This document shows positions 1 to 6,154 of a stretch of 7,021 nt of DNA, piece by piece; the stretch's first letter is position 1; each line of letters starts with the position of its first letter. This DNA is from Burkholderiales bacterium. Its GTDB lineage: Bacteria > Pseudomonadota > Gammaproteobacteria > Burkholderiales > Chitinimonadaceae. A program made the position numbers and the translations under genes. The notes beneath the pieces are model-generated. The model made no database searches, was not told where the DNA came from, and saw nothing but the letters and a program-made list of their open reading frames with translations. Where the stretch lies: NCBI GenBank assembly GCA_019234745.1, contig JAFAKZ010000365.1, forward strand, positions 1-7,021, in the 5' to 3' direction.

Positions 1-224
1 AGCATCTGGCGCAGCACTTCCACGGGAATGGAGTCGCGATTGACCAGGTTCTCCGGCAGTTCGCCGATGTCGTGGATGTCATGATGCATGACGGCTTCGA
101 GATCACGCGCGTGCTTCATGGTAACGACGTAGAAAATCAGCCGTTCGATCGACACGAAGACGGCCAGGGCGGCGCAGGCGTACATGGCGTAGAACGTCAT
201 GTCATGCATCAGTTGAATGTTCAT
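1..224 (-). CDS. exbB: ExbB/TolQ/MotA-family proton-channel subunit, N-terminal part (cut by window edge)
   Basis: Only the first 74 codons are present; the gene continues past base 1. The ATG at 224 is preceded by AGAGGA (229-234), a good though close ribosome binding site. The protein starts MNIQLMHDMTFYAMYACAAL, has one hydrophobic segment at about residues 9-32 containing the family-like ERLIF stretch, and then a basic/acidic cytoplasmic region. This matches the N-terminus of MotA/TolQ/ExbB proteins, in which an early membrane helix is followed by a long cytoplasmic loop. ExbB forms the pentameric proton channel that, with ExbD, energises TonB. The gene lies 88 bases after the receptor on the same strand, and the gap holds two strong hairpins. 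The pore-forming helices 2 and 3 fall outside the window, so the family call rests on the N-terminus plus the exbD-tonB-receptor context. A TolQ-like paralogue of another role is possible but less likely. Confidence 0.75.
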   Translation of the reverse strand, partial: MNIQLMHDMTFYAMYACAALAVFVSIERLIFYVVTMKHARDLEAVMHHDIHDIGELPENLVNRDSIPVEVLRQM

Positions 225-241
225 ATCTTCCTCTTACCTTG

Positions 242-266
242 GGGCGCAGCAACCCTTGCTGCGCCC
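242..266 (-). other. Strong intergenic hairpin A (11-bp stem, 3-nt loop)
   Basis: The sequence GGGCGCAGCAA (242-252) is perfectly complementary to 256-266 around a CCC loop. On the minus strand it lies 17 bases before the exbB start codon, just upstream of its ribosome binding site, and downstream of the receptor stop. No U-run follows it in either direction, so it is not a canonical Rho-independent terminator. It could protect the receptor mRNA 3' end, mark a processing site or partly reduce read-through into exbB. Confidence 0.75.
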
Positions 267-272
267 ACGATT

Positions 273-296
273 GCTGGCGGGCACCGGCCCGCCAGC
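273..296 (-). other. Strong intergenic hairpin B (10-bp stem, 4-nt loop)
   Basis: GCTGGCGGGC (273-282) pairs perfectly with 287-296 around an ACCG loop. It starts 16 bases after the receptor stop codon and six bases separate it from hairpin A. On the minus strand no U-run follows; on the plus strand a short GGTTTT follows, but that direction runs antisense into the receptor. It is therefore better called an mRNA-stabilising or processing hairpin than a terminator. Confidence 0.7.
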
Positions 297-312
297 GGTT
301 TTACATCGGCGA

Positions 313-2862
313 TCAGAAATCGCTTTGCAGCGTAACGTAGTAGCTGCGCGGTTGACCCAGGTAGAACGTGGGCGCTTGCGGGATACCGTTCACCAGCGGC
401 TTGGACGGCGCATACACGCCACCATTGACGTTCACGTTGTAGGCGTTGTTCGCATACTGGCTGCCGCTCGGGCCGTTCATCGACAGGTAGTGCGTACCCA
501 GCAGGTTCAGGATGTTGAACTTGATGGTCGGCGACTTGAAGAAGCCAGTATTGCCGAACTTGTAGCCGCCACCGGCATTGAGCAGCGTGTAGCCGCTCAC
601 CGCATCGTCGTTCACCAGCGTCGTATAACGCTTGCCCGTGTACTTCGCTTCCAGGAAGCCGTTCCAATTAGCGTGCGTGTAGTCCAGGTGGAGGCCAGCC
701 AGCAGGGTCGGCGTATCCGGCATTTCCTTGCCGCTGGTGGGCAGGTAGGAGTCGAAGTTGTTGCCCGCCAGATGTCCCACGTCCAGGTTGTTTTCCATGC
801 GCGTCTTGATGTACGACAGCGAGCTGTACAGCGACCAGCTCTTGGCCAGCTTCTGGCCCAGTTCCAGTTCGATACCGTACTGGTGCACGGTACCGACGTT
901 CTGGTCGACGCTGGTCTGCAGGAAATCGTTGTACTGGCTGGCGATGCGGTTCTGGAAGTCGACGTAGAACATATCGGCCGTGAACGTCGTCTGCTCGCCC
1001 TGGAAGCGGTAGCCGAAGTCGTAGTCCCACGATGTTTCCGGCTGCACGATCGGTGCCGTCAGCGTATAGCCAACCAGTTGGCCGTTGATGTAGCAAGCGC
1101 CGCCGTTGCCAATCGTCTTGCCAGGGGCCGGCTTACACAGCGGGCTGGCATTCGGGTTGTTGGCCGCCACATTCAGCAGGTTGAAGTAGTCGTAGTTACC
1201 CGGTGCGCGGAAGTTTTCCGTCACGTTGAAGTAGGTCGACTGCTGATCGTCGAACTGGTAGCGTGCGCCCACCGTCGGCAGCGTCTTGCGGTACGTCATA
1301 TTGACGCCGTAGTCCGCGCCGCTGGAACTCGGGTTCGTCTGGCTGCTGCCTGCGGATGCGTAGTTGTGGAAGTCGCGGTTGATGCTCAGGTCGCGCAGGC
1401 CCAGTTGCACATTCAGCTTGTCCTGCAGCAGGCTGATATTGTCCTGTGCAAACAGGCTTTGCGCCGTGCTCACCGTCATCGTGTTGCGATATTCCAGCGG
1501 CTGGCCATCAGCCGTGCGAATCCACTGGTCAGGGTTGTTCAACCAGACATTGCTAGGGTTGCCATTGTTATCGATGGTTTCGAACGGCGCCGTCTGGCGA
1601 TGGTGCGCGCGCTCATACCAGTAGCCAGCCACGATATGCTGGTTGTCCCACTGGTAGTTGAACTTCGTCGTCATACCGGGGCGTGTCGTCTTCGTCACAC
1701 TGCCTTCGTAGACATATATCTTGTCTTTGGCATTGCCGTCGCCATTCACGTCACCCGTACCACCGGCAAAGGCATTGGGGCCAGTGGCTTCCGTCAGCGT
1801 CTGCAGCTGGTTACCGCCCGTGCCGTAGCCGTACCAGAAGTACGGGTCGATATCGAGTGCAGCCTTGGGCGACAACGCAAAGTGCGCCTGTACGGTCGTC
1901 AGCGTGTTGATGAACGGGTTGAGCGACGTGCCGTTATAGAGGTTGGCAGCCACAGGTGCATTCGGGCCGTACGCCGGGTCATTGGTCGCGGAACCGTTCA
2001 CGCTCGGCTGATGTACTGGCGGCTGCGTGTTGTAATCGTAGGTCCAGCCATTCTGAGCCAGTTGAGCCTTGCTCAGCAGCTCGTAGTTGTTGTTCAGTTC
2101 GCGGTTCCACAGGAAGCTCGCGTTGATGAAGCTGCCGGCACCGAGATCGAAGCGGCCATCGAAGTCGACGTGCTCCTTCAGTGCCTTGCCGTTGCCACGG
2201 TACTTGTCGGCTTCGGCCTTCGATACCGAGATCAGGAACTTGGCCTTGTCGTCCAGCACGCGGCCGGAATCGAAGCGTGCGTAGGTCTTCCACATGTAGT
2301 TCGAGCCGACTTCCTGCTCAACGCGGACACGCTGCTTGTCTTCCGGATCGCAGGTCACAATGCCGATATTGCCGCCCGAGGCGCCCACGTGCGGGGCATC
2401 AACGTCGGTGGAGCCCTGCGTCACGAAGATATTGCAGACGTTTTCGGTTTCCAGGTATTCCTGCGGGTATACCGCAAAGCTACCGGAATCGTTGACCGGT
2501 GCGCCGTTCACGGTGAAGCCCAGCTGATCGCTATTGAAGCCGCGCACGCGGATGGAGCCGCCGAACAGGCCTGTGCCGTCGTAGTCGTTGGTCGACACGC
2601 CGGGCAGCAGCGAGATGGCCTGGTAGGGGTTGGCTGTGCCACCGAGCTTCTCGAGATAGGCACGGCTGACCGAGCTGCGCGCCTTGGGTGTGTCTTCCTG
2701 TTGGATCAGACCCGTATCGGTGCCGCCGGGCAGGCCTTCCACGGTGATCTTGCCCACGTCGGTGGTGGTGGCTGGCTTGGCATCGTCTGCATGGACCAGA
2801 GCGCTGGTCGCCAGAAACAGGCCCGAGATCAGCAGCGACAGCTTGTTTACCTGAAATCGCAT
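313..2862 (-). CDS. TonB-dependent outer-membrane receptor, substrate unknown
   Basis: An 849-residue protein that would import a scarce ligand across the outer membrane using TonB energy. The start at 2862 is preferred because it gives a clean signal peptide (residues 1-25, cleavage after VHA) and has AAGGGA upstream; the frame stays open to 3093 but the extra residues do not look like an export signal. A TonB-box candidate, DVGKITVEG, lies at residues 35-43. The plug domain follows, with IRVRGFNSDQLGFTVNGAPV at about 104-123. The remainder is a beta-barrel rich in aromatic and Asn/Gly/Tyr strands and ends in phenylalanine (LQSDF), as outer-membrane barrels usually do. It has two cysteines in the plug (143, 171) and two in a loop (576, 590), and a DxNxDG-type acidic loop near 371-380. 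It is 58 bases after tonB and precedes exbB, so it is probably the dedicated partner of this Ton motor. The ligand (iron chelate, sugar, peptide or other) cannot be inferred. Confidence 0.95.
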   Translation of the reverse strand: MRFQVNKLSLLISGLFLATSALVHADDAKPATTTDVGKITVEGLPGGTDTGLIQQEDTPKARSSVSRAYLEKLGGTANPYQAISLLPGVSTNDYDGTGLFGGSIRVRGFNSDQLGFTVNGAPVNDSGSFAVYPQEYLETENVCNIFVTQGSTDVDAPHVGASGGNIGIVTCDPEDKQRVRVEQEVGSNYMWKTYARFDSGRVLDDKAKFLISVSKAEADKYRGNGKALKEHVDFDGRFDLGAGSFINASFLWNRELNNNYELLSKAQLAQNGWTYDYNTQPPVHQPSVNGSATNDPAYGPNAPVAANLYNGTSLNPFINTLTTVQAHFALSPKAALDIDPYFWYGYGTGGNQLQTLTEATGPNAFAGGTGDVNGDGNAKDKIYVYEGSVTKTTRPGMTTKFNYQWDNQHIVAGYWYERAHHRQTAPFETIDNNGNPSNVWLNNPDQWIRTADGQPLEYRNTMTVSTAQSLFAQDNISLLQDKLNVQLGLRDLSINRDFHNYASAGSSQTNPSSSGADYGVNMTYRKTLPTVGARYQFDDQQSTYFNVTENFRAPGNYDYFNLLNVAANNPNASPLCKPAPGKTIGNGGACYINGQLVGYTLTAPIVQPETSWDYDFGYRFQGEQTTFTADMFYVDFQNRIASQYNDFLQTSVDQNVGTVHQYGIELELGQKLAKSWSLYSSLSYIKTRMENNLDVGHLAGNNFDSYLPTSGKEMPDTPTLLAGLHLDYTHANWNGFLEAKYTGKRYTTLVNDDAVSGYTLLNAGGGYKFGNTGFFKSPTIKFNILNLLGTHYLSMNGPSGSQYANNAYNVNVNGGVYAPSKPLVNGIPQAPTFYLGQPRSYYVTLQSDF

Positions 2863-2920
2863 TTCTTTATCCCTTGATTGATTGAATTGCTGTTGTAATT
2901 GCTTTGAACCTGGCGCCCGA

Positions 2921-3625
2921 TCAGCCGGGCGGAATGAATTCGAGTTCGGTGGTGAACCGATGCGTCGCCTCGCCGCTCCAGCTCGACTCCGGGAAAGCCG
3001 GATAGGTGGCGCGACTGATCGTCTTGCGCGCAGCATCGTCGAGCAGCATGGAGTTCGACGATTCTTCGATGCCGGAATCGACCAGCGAACCATCGCGACG
3101 AAGTACGAACCAAATCTTCACCGTGCCCCGTGGGTGCTGCAGGCTCGCCTCACGCCCCGTGGGGTAGCGCTTGCTCGCATTCAGGTAACCGCGCACCTTG
3201 GCGATGTAGTCGCCCTCGAGATTTGCGGCCACCGGCCGCACGGGCGGCGCCGGTGGCGCGGCCTCTACAGCCTTGGGTGGCGTCGGTGCGGCCGGCGCCG
3301 CGACGGGCGCGCTCTGGCTGCTTGGCGCGTCCGTCGTCACGACTTCCTGCGAGGGCTGCGCCTGCTGCGGCGCCGGCTTGGACGGCTCGGCGGGCTGTAC
3401 GGACTTTTGCGGCTGTGCAGGTGTCGGCGGAGGCGGCGTGATGGGTGCCGGCTCCGGTGCCGCGTCGATCAGCTTCACTTCGACCGGCTTCTTTTCGTCC
3501 TTGTAGTGCACGATCACGGCATGGTCGTACTGCATGGCGATCAACAGGACGACGGCAATTGCACTCGGCCCGATGGCGATGACATCGCGCAGCCGGTAGA
3601 TCGTCATGTTCGAGGTTGCGGCCAT
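2921..3625 (-). CDS. tonB: TonB-family energy transducer
   Basis: A 234-residue protein linking the inner-membrane motor to the receptor. It has a short cytoplasmic N-terminus, one membrane helix at about residues 14-32, a Pro/Ala-rich periplasmic spacer at about 55-135 including PPPP, and a TonB C-terminal domain at about 136-232. The last contains RYPTGREA (153-160), GTVKIWFVLRRDGSL (167-181) and ATYPAF (206-211), matching the YP, G-V-FV and DG-V pattern of the fold. The helix has Ser21 but no histidine four residues later, unlike the SxxxH motif of Escherichia coli TonB; His35 and His40 lie beyond it. The ATG at 3625 is three bases after the exbD stop and has only a weak GGA upstream, so translation is probably coupled to exbD. 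The alternative ATG at 3607 has no better ribosome binding site. Confidence 0.93.
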   Translation of the reverse strand: MAATSNMTIYRLRDVIAIGPSAIAVVLLIAMQYDHAVIVHYKDEKKPVEVKLIDAAPEPAPITPPPPTPAQPQKSVQPAEPSKPAPQQAQPSQEVVTTDAPSSQSAPVAAPAAPTPPKAVEAAPPAPPVRPVAANLEGDYIAKVRGYLNASKRYPTGREASLQHPRGTVKIWFVLRRDGSLVDSGIEESSNSMLLDDAARKTISRATYPAFPESSWSGEATHRFTTELEFIPPG

Positions 3626-3628
3626 GGC

Positions 3629-4036
3629 TTATTTCCGCTTGGTCGCGAAGGAAATCGCGTCGAAGCCGTGCCCCTTCAGCGCGTCGAGCACGTCGAGCAC
3701 CTTCTGGAAATCCACGCCCTTGTCGGCGTTCAGTACGATGGAAAGCTTGACGTTGGGCTGCTGCTTGTCCTTCAGCACCTGCGGCAAGGCATCAATGCTG
3801 ACGGACTTGCCTTCGAGCTGTACATCGCCCGTCACGGGGATGGTGATGACGGCATTGGTATTGACCTGCAGGTCGTGTGCGGTGCTTGCCGACGGCAGAT
3901 TGGTCTTGACGCCAAGCGCGGGGATGACGTTGAGGCTGAGCAGCACGAAGAAAACCAGTAGGAACATCATCACGTCGATCATCGGGATGATTTCGATTCT
4001 GGCCTTCGGTTTTTTGGCTTCCTCCCAGCGACGCAT
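3629..4036 (-). CDS. exbD: ExbD/TolR-family biopolymer transport protein
   Basis: A 135-residue protein, close to the usual ExbD length. It has a basic cytoplasmic N-terminus (MRRWEEAKKPKAR), one membrane helix at about residues 16-40 and a periplasmic domain. The helix carries Asp21 in IPMIDVMMFLLVFF, the family's conserved proton-carrying aspartate. Residues from about 45 onward (NLPSAS, then LSIVLNADKGVDFQKVLDVL at about 97-116) match the ExbD/TolR periplasmic fold. With ExbB it should convert proton flow into TonB movement. The ATG at 4036 is chosen because AAAGGA (4045-4050) lies eight bases upstream; the frame could also start at a TTG at 4054, but that codon overlaps the ribosome binding site region. 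This is the first gene of the cluster, with tonB starting three bases after its stop. TolR is an alternative family name, but the tonB/receptor context favours ExbD. Confidence 0.93.
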   Translation of the reverse strand: MRRWEEAKKPKARIEIIPMIDVMMFLLVFFVLLSLNVIPALGVKTNLPSASTAHDLQVNTNAVITIPVTGDVQLEGKSVSIDALPQVLKDKQQPNVKLSIVLNADKGVDFQKVLDVLDALKGHGFDAISFATKRK

Positions 4037-4044
4037 GGCGGAAT

Positions 4045-4064
4045 TCCTTTGCAAATTTCAAAGG
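4045..4064 (-). promoter_or_regulatory. exbD ribosome binding site within a palindrome
   Basis: AAAGGA (4045-4050, minus strand) is the exbD ribosome binding site. It overlaps one arm of a perfect inverted repeat: CCTTTG (4046-4051) and CAAAGG (4059-4064) with a seven-base spacer. In RNA this 6-bp hairpin would bury most of the binding site. It may be a translational control hairpin, or a DNA operator in the leader; neither role is shown. Confidence 0.45.
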
Positions 4065-4094
4065 CCGCAAGCGTAGTGGTGGATTATTAAAGCA

Positions 4095-4141
4095 CTGATA
4101 TATTTTTGTTACAGATTTGCAATGTTTTTATGAAAAATCTG
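4095..4141 (-). promoter_or_regulatory. Probable promoter/operator of the exbD-tonB-receptor-exbB cluster
   Basis: An AT-rich island: only 14 of the 60 bases at 4081-4140 are G or C in an otherwise GC-rich window. On the minus strand TTGCAA (4117-4122) and TATCAG (4095-4100) are spaced by 16 bases and could serve as -35 and -10 elements, each four of six matches to the sigma-70 consensus. A 7-bp inverted repeat, CAGATTT (4112-4118) and AAATCTG (4135-4141), overlaps the -35 element, and a second dyad, TTTTT-ATG-AAAAA (4125-4137), sits inside it. These look like a regulator site. I could not recognise a convincing Fur box. The hexamer choice is tentative. Confidence 0.4.
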
Positions 4142-4204
4142 CGGGTAAACCCTGATGCGCAGATGCCGCGAACGTTGTAAGCGCTTGAAGTATCAAGAGA
4201 TAGG

Positions 4205-4228
4205 TGGGCCGCTCCGACGAACGGCCCA
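4205..4228 (-). terminator. Terminator-like hairpin after speB
   Basis: TGGGCCG (4205-4211) pairs with CGGCCCA (4222-4228) around a ten-base loop, starting 20 bases after the speB stop. On the minus strand the stem is followed by CCTATCTCTTGAT, which is only mildly U-rich, so termination may be partial. It separates speB from the Ton cluster promoter. Confidence 0.5.
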
Positions 4229-4247
4229 TCTTGATGCTGCCAGATCG

Positions 4248-5219
4248 TTAAGCCGCCTCGCGGACCGCAACCTTGCGATTACGCAACAGACAAAGCAAGT
4301 CGACGGCAATATGCGCCGCCGCCAGGGCAGTGATCTCGCTCTGATCGAAGGGCGGGGAGACCTCCACAACGTCCATTCCCACCAGATTCACTGCCCCTAG
4401 GCCACGGACTATTTGCAACGCCTGCGCCGAGCTTAGTCCGCCTGCCACTGGCGTACCGGTACCCGGGGCGAAGGCCGGGTCGAGGCAATCGATATCGAAA
4501 GTCAGGTAGCAGGCGTTGTCGCCCACCACCTGGGCAATGCGCTGGATCGCCGCGGCCGCCCCATAGGTGTGCACCCATTGCGCATCCAGTACCTGCATGC
4601 CCATGAAATCGTCGTTCCAGGTACGGATGCCGACCTGCACGGAGCGTGCAGGGTCGATCAACCCTTCCTTGATCGCCTTATAGAACATGGTGCCGTGGTT
4701 CAGGCTGGCCGGCTCGTCATCCGGCCAGGTGTCGCAATGGGCATCGAAGTGGATCAGGCTCAGCGGCCTGCCATAGTGCTCGACATGGGCTTTCAGAAGC
4801 GGATAGGTAATGAAGTGATCGCCGCCGAAGGTCAGCATTTTGGCACCGCTGACAAGGATGGTACGCGCGTGCTCAATGATGCTGGGCACGATGGTCAACG
4901 GGTTGTGGGCGTCGAACCAGCAATCGCCGTAGTCGACGACGGCCAGCTCGTCGAAGGGGTCGAATCCCCAGGGATAGGGTTTAAGCTCCGCCAACTGCAC
5001 ACTGGCCGCCCGGACAGCCGCCGGCCCCAAACGTGCGCCTGGGCGAAAGGTAGTGGCAAGATCCAGCGGAATGCCGCTAATTGCTACATCGACGCTGGTC
5101 AGATCACGCGTGTAGTTGCGACGCATAAAGCTGAGTACGCCGGCGTAGGTGTTTTCGATGCTGCTGCCGTAAAGCGAGTTGCGACGGATAGCGCCGTCGC
5201 CGTGGAGGACATGGGACAT
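4248..5219 (-). CDS. speB: Agmatinase (agmatine ureohydrolase)
   Basis: A 323-residue cytoplasmic enzyme of the arginase/agmatinase family, hydrolysing agmatine to putrescine and urea in the arginine-decarboxylase route to polyamines. The binuclear manganese motifs are complete: GGDHF (His135), HFDAHCD (Asp159, His161, Asp163) and FDIDCLDPAFAPGTGTP (Asp242, Asp244), plus DVVEVSP with Glu286. The pattern closely follows my memory of Escherichia coli SpeB, including NHGTMFY, GLIDP and DQSEITALAAA; one small difference is Cys162 where that enzyme has Thr. The start at 5219 is preferred because TCGGAG lies nine bases upstream; an ATG at 5228 is in frame but directly abuts that GGAG and could not use it. 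It is a single gene with its own upstream gap and a downstream hairpin. No arginine decarboxylase is adjacent. Guanidinobutyrase or a related ureohydrolase is possible but less likely. Confidence 0.93.
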   Translation of the reverse strand: MSHVLHGDGAIRRNSLYGSSIENTYAGVLSFMRRNYTRDLTSVDVAISGIPLDLATTFRPGARLGPAAVRAASVQLAELKPYPWGFDPFDELAVVDYGDCWFDAHNPLTIVPSIIEHARTILVSGAKMLTFGGDHFITYPLLKAHVEHYGRPLSLIHFDAHCDTWPDDEPASLNHGTMFYKAIKEGLIDPARSVQVGIRTWNDDFMGMQVLDAQWVHTYGAAAAIQRIAQVVGDNACYLTFDIDCLDPAFAPGTGTPVAGGLSSAQALQIVRGLGAVNLVGMDVVEVSPPFDQSEITALAAAHIAVDLLCLLRNRKVAVREAA

Positions 5220-5306
5220 TCGGATCATCTCCGAAAGCGCCCGCCAGGGGCTCCCCAGCGCGGACGACTCCCGTCGATCTTTTGACAGCCGACGCGTGAA
5301 GGCTGA

Positions 5307-5336
5307 GCGGCCATTGCGGCCGCAGGTGGCATATTA
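5307..5336 (-). promoter_or_regulatory. Possible speB promoter -10 element and leader hairpin
   Basis: The 208-base gap upstream of speB (5220-5427) contains TAATAT on the minus strand (5331-5336), a fair -10 hexamer, but I find no good -35 partner in the GC-rich bases upstream. Just downstream is a hairpin, GCGGCC (5307-5312) with GGCCGC (5318-5323). A second small stem, CGAC/GTCG with a GNRA-type loop, lies at 5265-5276. This is weak evidence; no known riboswitch was recognised. Confidence 0.25.
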
Positions 5337-5370
5337 CCGGATCGGGGCGCTAGGGCGCCTCTGAATAAGT

Positions 5371-5394
5371 ACCCGGGATCGCGTTTGCCCGGAT
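5371..5394 (-). terminator. Weak terminator-like hairpin after the phosphatase gene
   Basis: ACCCGGG (5371-5377) pairs with CCCGGAT (5388-5394), seven pairs including one wobble, around a ten-base loop, about 35 bases after the phosphatase stop. On the minus strand it is followed by ACTTATTC, a poor U-tract, so this is a candidate only. Confidence 0.35.
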
Positions 5395-5427
5395 TTTGGC
5401 CTGATGCAAGGCGAATTCGGAGGCTCC

Positions 5428-6024
5428 CTAGGGGCAGGTGGTGGAAACACCGTCCAGATGCTCGTGCGCCACGCGAAACGCCGTCGTCGGTTTGCCATTG
5501 GCGTCGTGGTCCAGCGTCACGACGTAGATGCTGTCGAAGTCTTTGCCGTCCCAGGTCGGCACCGTCGCACCGTCGCCGCCGCTGTGCGTCACCATGGCGC
5601 GCGCTACCTGTTCGATGAAGTAGTGCTCCCACGCGACGAAGACCATCTTGTCAGCCAGGGCCGGCGCTTCCAACGCCGCTTCCAGTTTGGCGATATCGTC
5701 GAAGGCAATATTGGTATCGACCGGCATGCCTAGCTGTATGGCCGTCGGCTCGATAGTCGCCAACGGGCGGATGTAGTCGTAAGGCTGGCCAGAGTCGCGC
5801 TTCAGGGCGGACGGGTTGGGCGCCATGATCATGTCCGGATGCCCGAACTGTTCGATCAATACCTTGGGCAGCGCGAGCGAACGCTGCAGACCCTTGCAGT
5901 TGAGCTGCCCCAGGCCGCCGTCGGGTTTCTCACCGTGGCGCATCATCACGATCGTTTCCTTTGCCTGCACTGCCGTCATGACAGCCAAAGCCATCAGACA
6001 AATTGCAGCTCGATACCGGCCCAT
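5428..6024 (-). CDS. Exported histidine phosphatase superfamily protein
   Basis: A 198-residue protein with a signal peptide at residues 1-21 (hydrophobic ICLMALAVM, cleavage after VQA), so probably periplasmic or secreted. The mature part opens with MMRHGEK: Arg29 and His30 form the RHG motif whose histidine takes the phosphate in this superfamily. The rest of the catalytic set is visible: Arg86 in YIRPLA and Glu133-His134 in AWEHYF. The protein is short, like single-domain branch-1 members, rather than the larger acid phosphatases and phytases. Cys43 and Cys197 are the only mature cysteines besides none nearby and could form a disulfide tying the C-terminal tail to the core. The start is well supported: AGGAGG (6032-6037) lies seven bases before the ATG. 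It lies upstream of speB on the same strand with a 208-base gap, and is divergent from the TPR gene. The substrate is unknown; polyphosphate, sugar phosphate, phosphoprotein and other phosphate esters are all possible. Confidence 0.85.
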   Translation of the reverse strand: MGRYRAAICLMALAVMTAVQAKETIVMMRHGEKPDGGLGQLNCKGLQRSLALPKVLIEQFGHPDMIMAPNPSALKRDSGQPYDYIRPLATIEPTAIQLGMPVDTNIAFDDIAKLEAALEAPALADKMVFVAWEHYFIEQVARAMVTHSGGDGATVPTWDGKDFDSIYVVTLDHDANGKPTTAFRVAHEHLDGVSTTCP

Positions 6025-6154
6025 GCCCTGCCCTCCTGATTCAAGTCGTCAGCTCCAGTCGACAGCGTTGCGCTGCAGATGGGGATATCTGCGTAAATTG
6101 CCACACTGCCTCCAGCCTAGCATCGTCGTTGGCCTTCGTCGCGCCGGACTTGCT

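Noticed and set aside
217..2877. An 886-codon plus-strand open frame fully antisense to the receptor
   Set aside because: It mirrors the receptor codon frame in a GC-rich gene, where stop codons are rare on the opposite strand. The product is Val/Arg/His-rich with no recognisable domain, and the minus-strand protein has a signal peptide, plug and barrel end.
2863..3093. An N-terminal extension of the receptor frame up to 3093
   Set aside because: The extra 77 residues are Arg/Ser/Pro-rich and overlap the tonB 3' end. The start at 2862 gives a proper signal peptide and ribosome binding site.
2882..3961. A 359-codon plus-strand frame opposite tonB and exbD
   Set aside because: It is Arg/Gly-rich low-complexity, arising opposite the Pro/Ala-rich TonB spacer. 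Real domains are on the minus strand.
4081..4141. A Fur box for iron control
   Set aside because: The region is AT-rich, but I could not fit the GATAATGATAATCATTATC pattern with acceptable matches.
4569..5285. A 238-codon plus-strand frame opposite speB
   Set aside because: It is a shadow of speB, which shows complete metal-binding motifs on the minus strand.
5220..5336. A riboswitch (for example guanidine-type) ahead of speB
   Set aside because: Small hairpins are present, but the paired ACGR-loop arrangement of the guanidine-II class and other known riboswitch signatures were not found.
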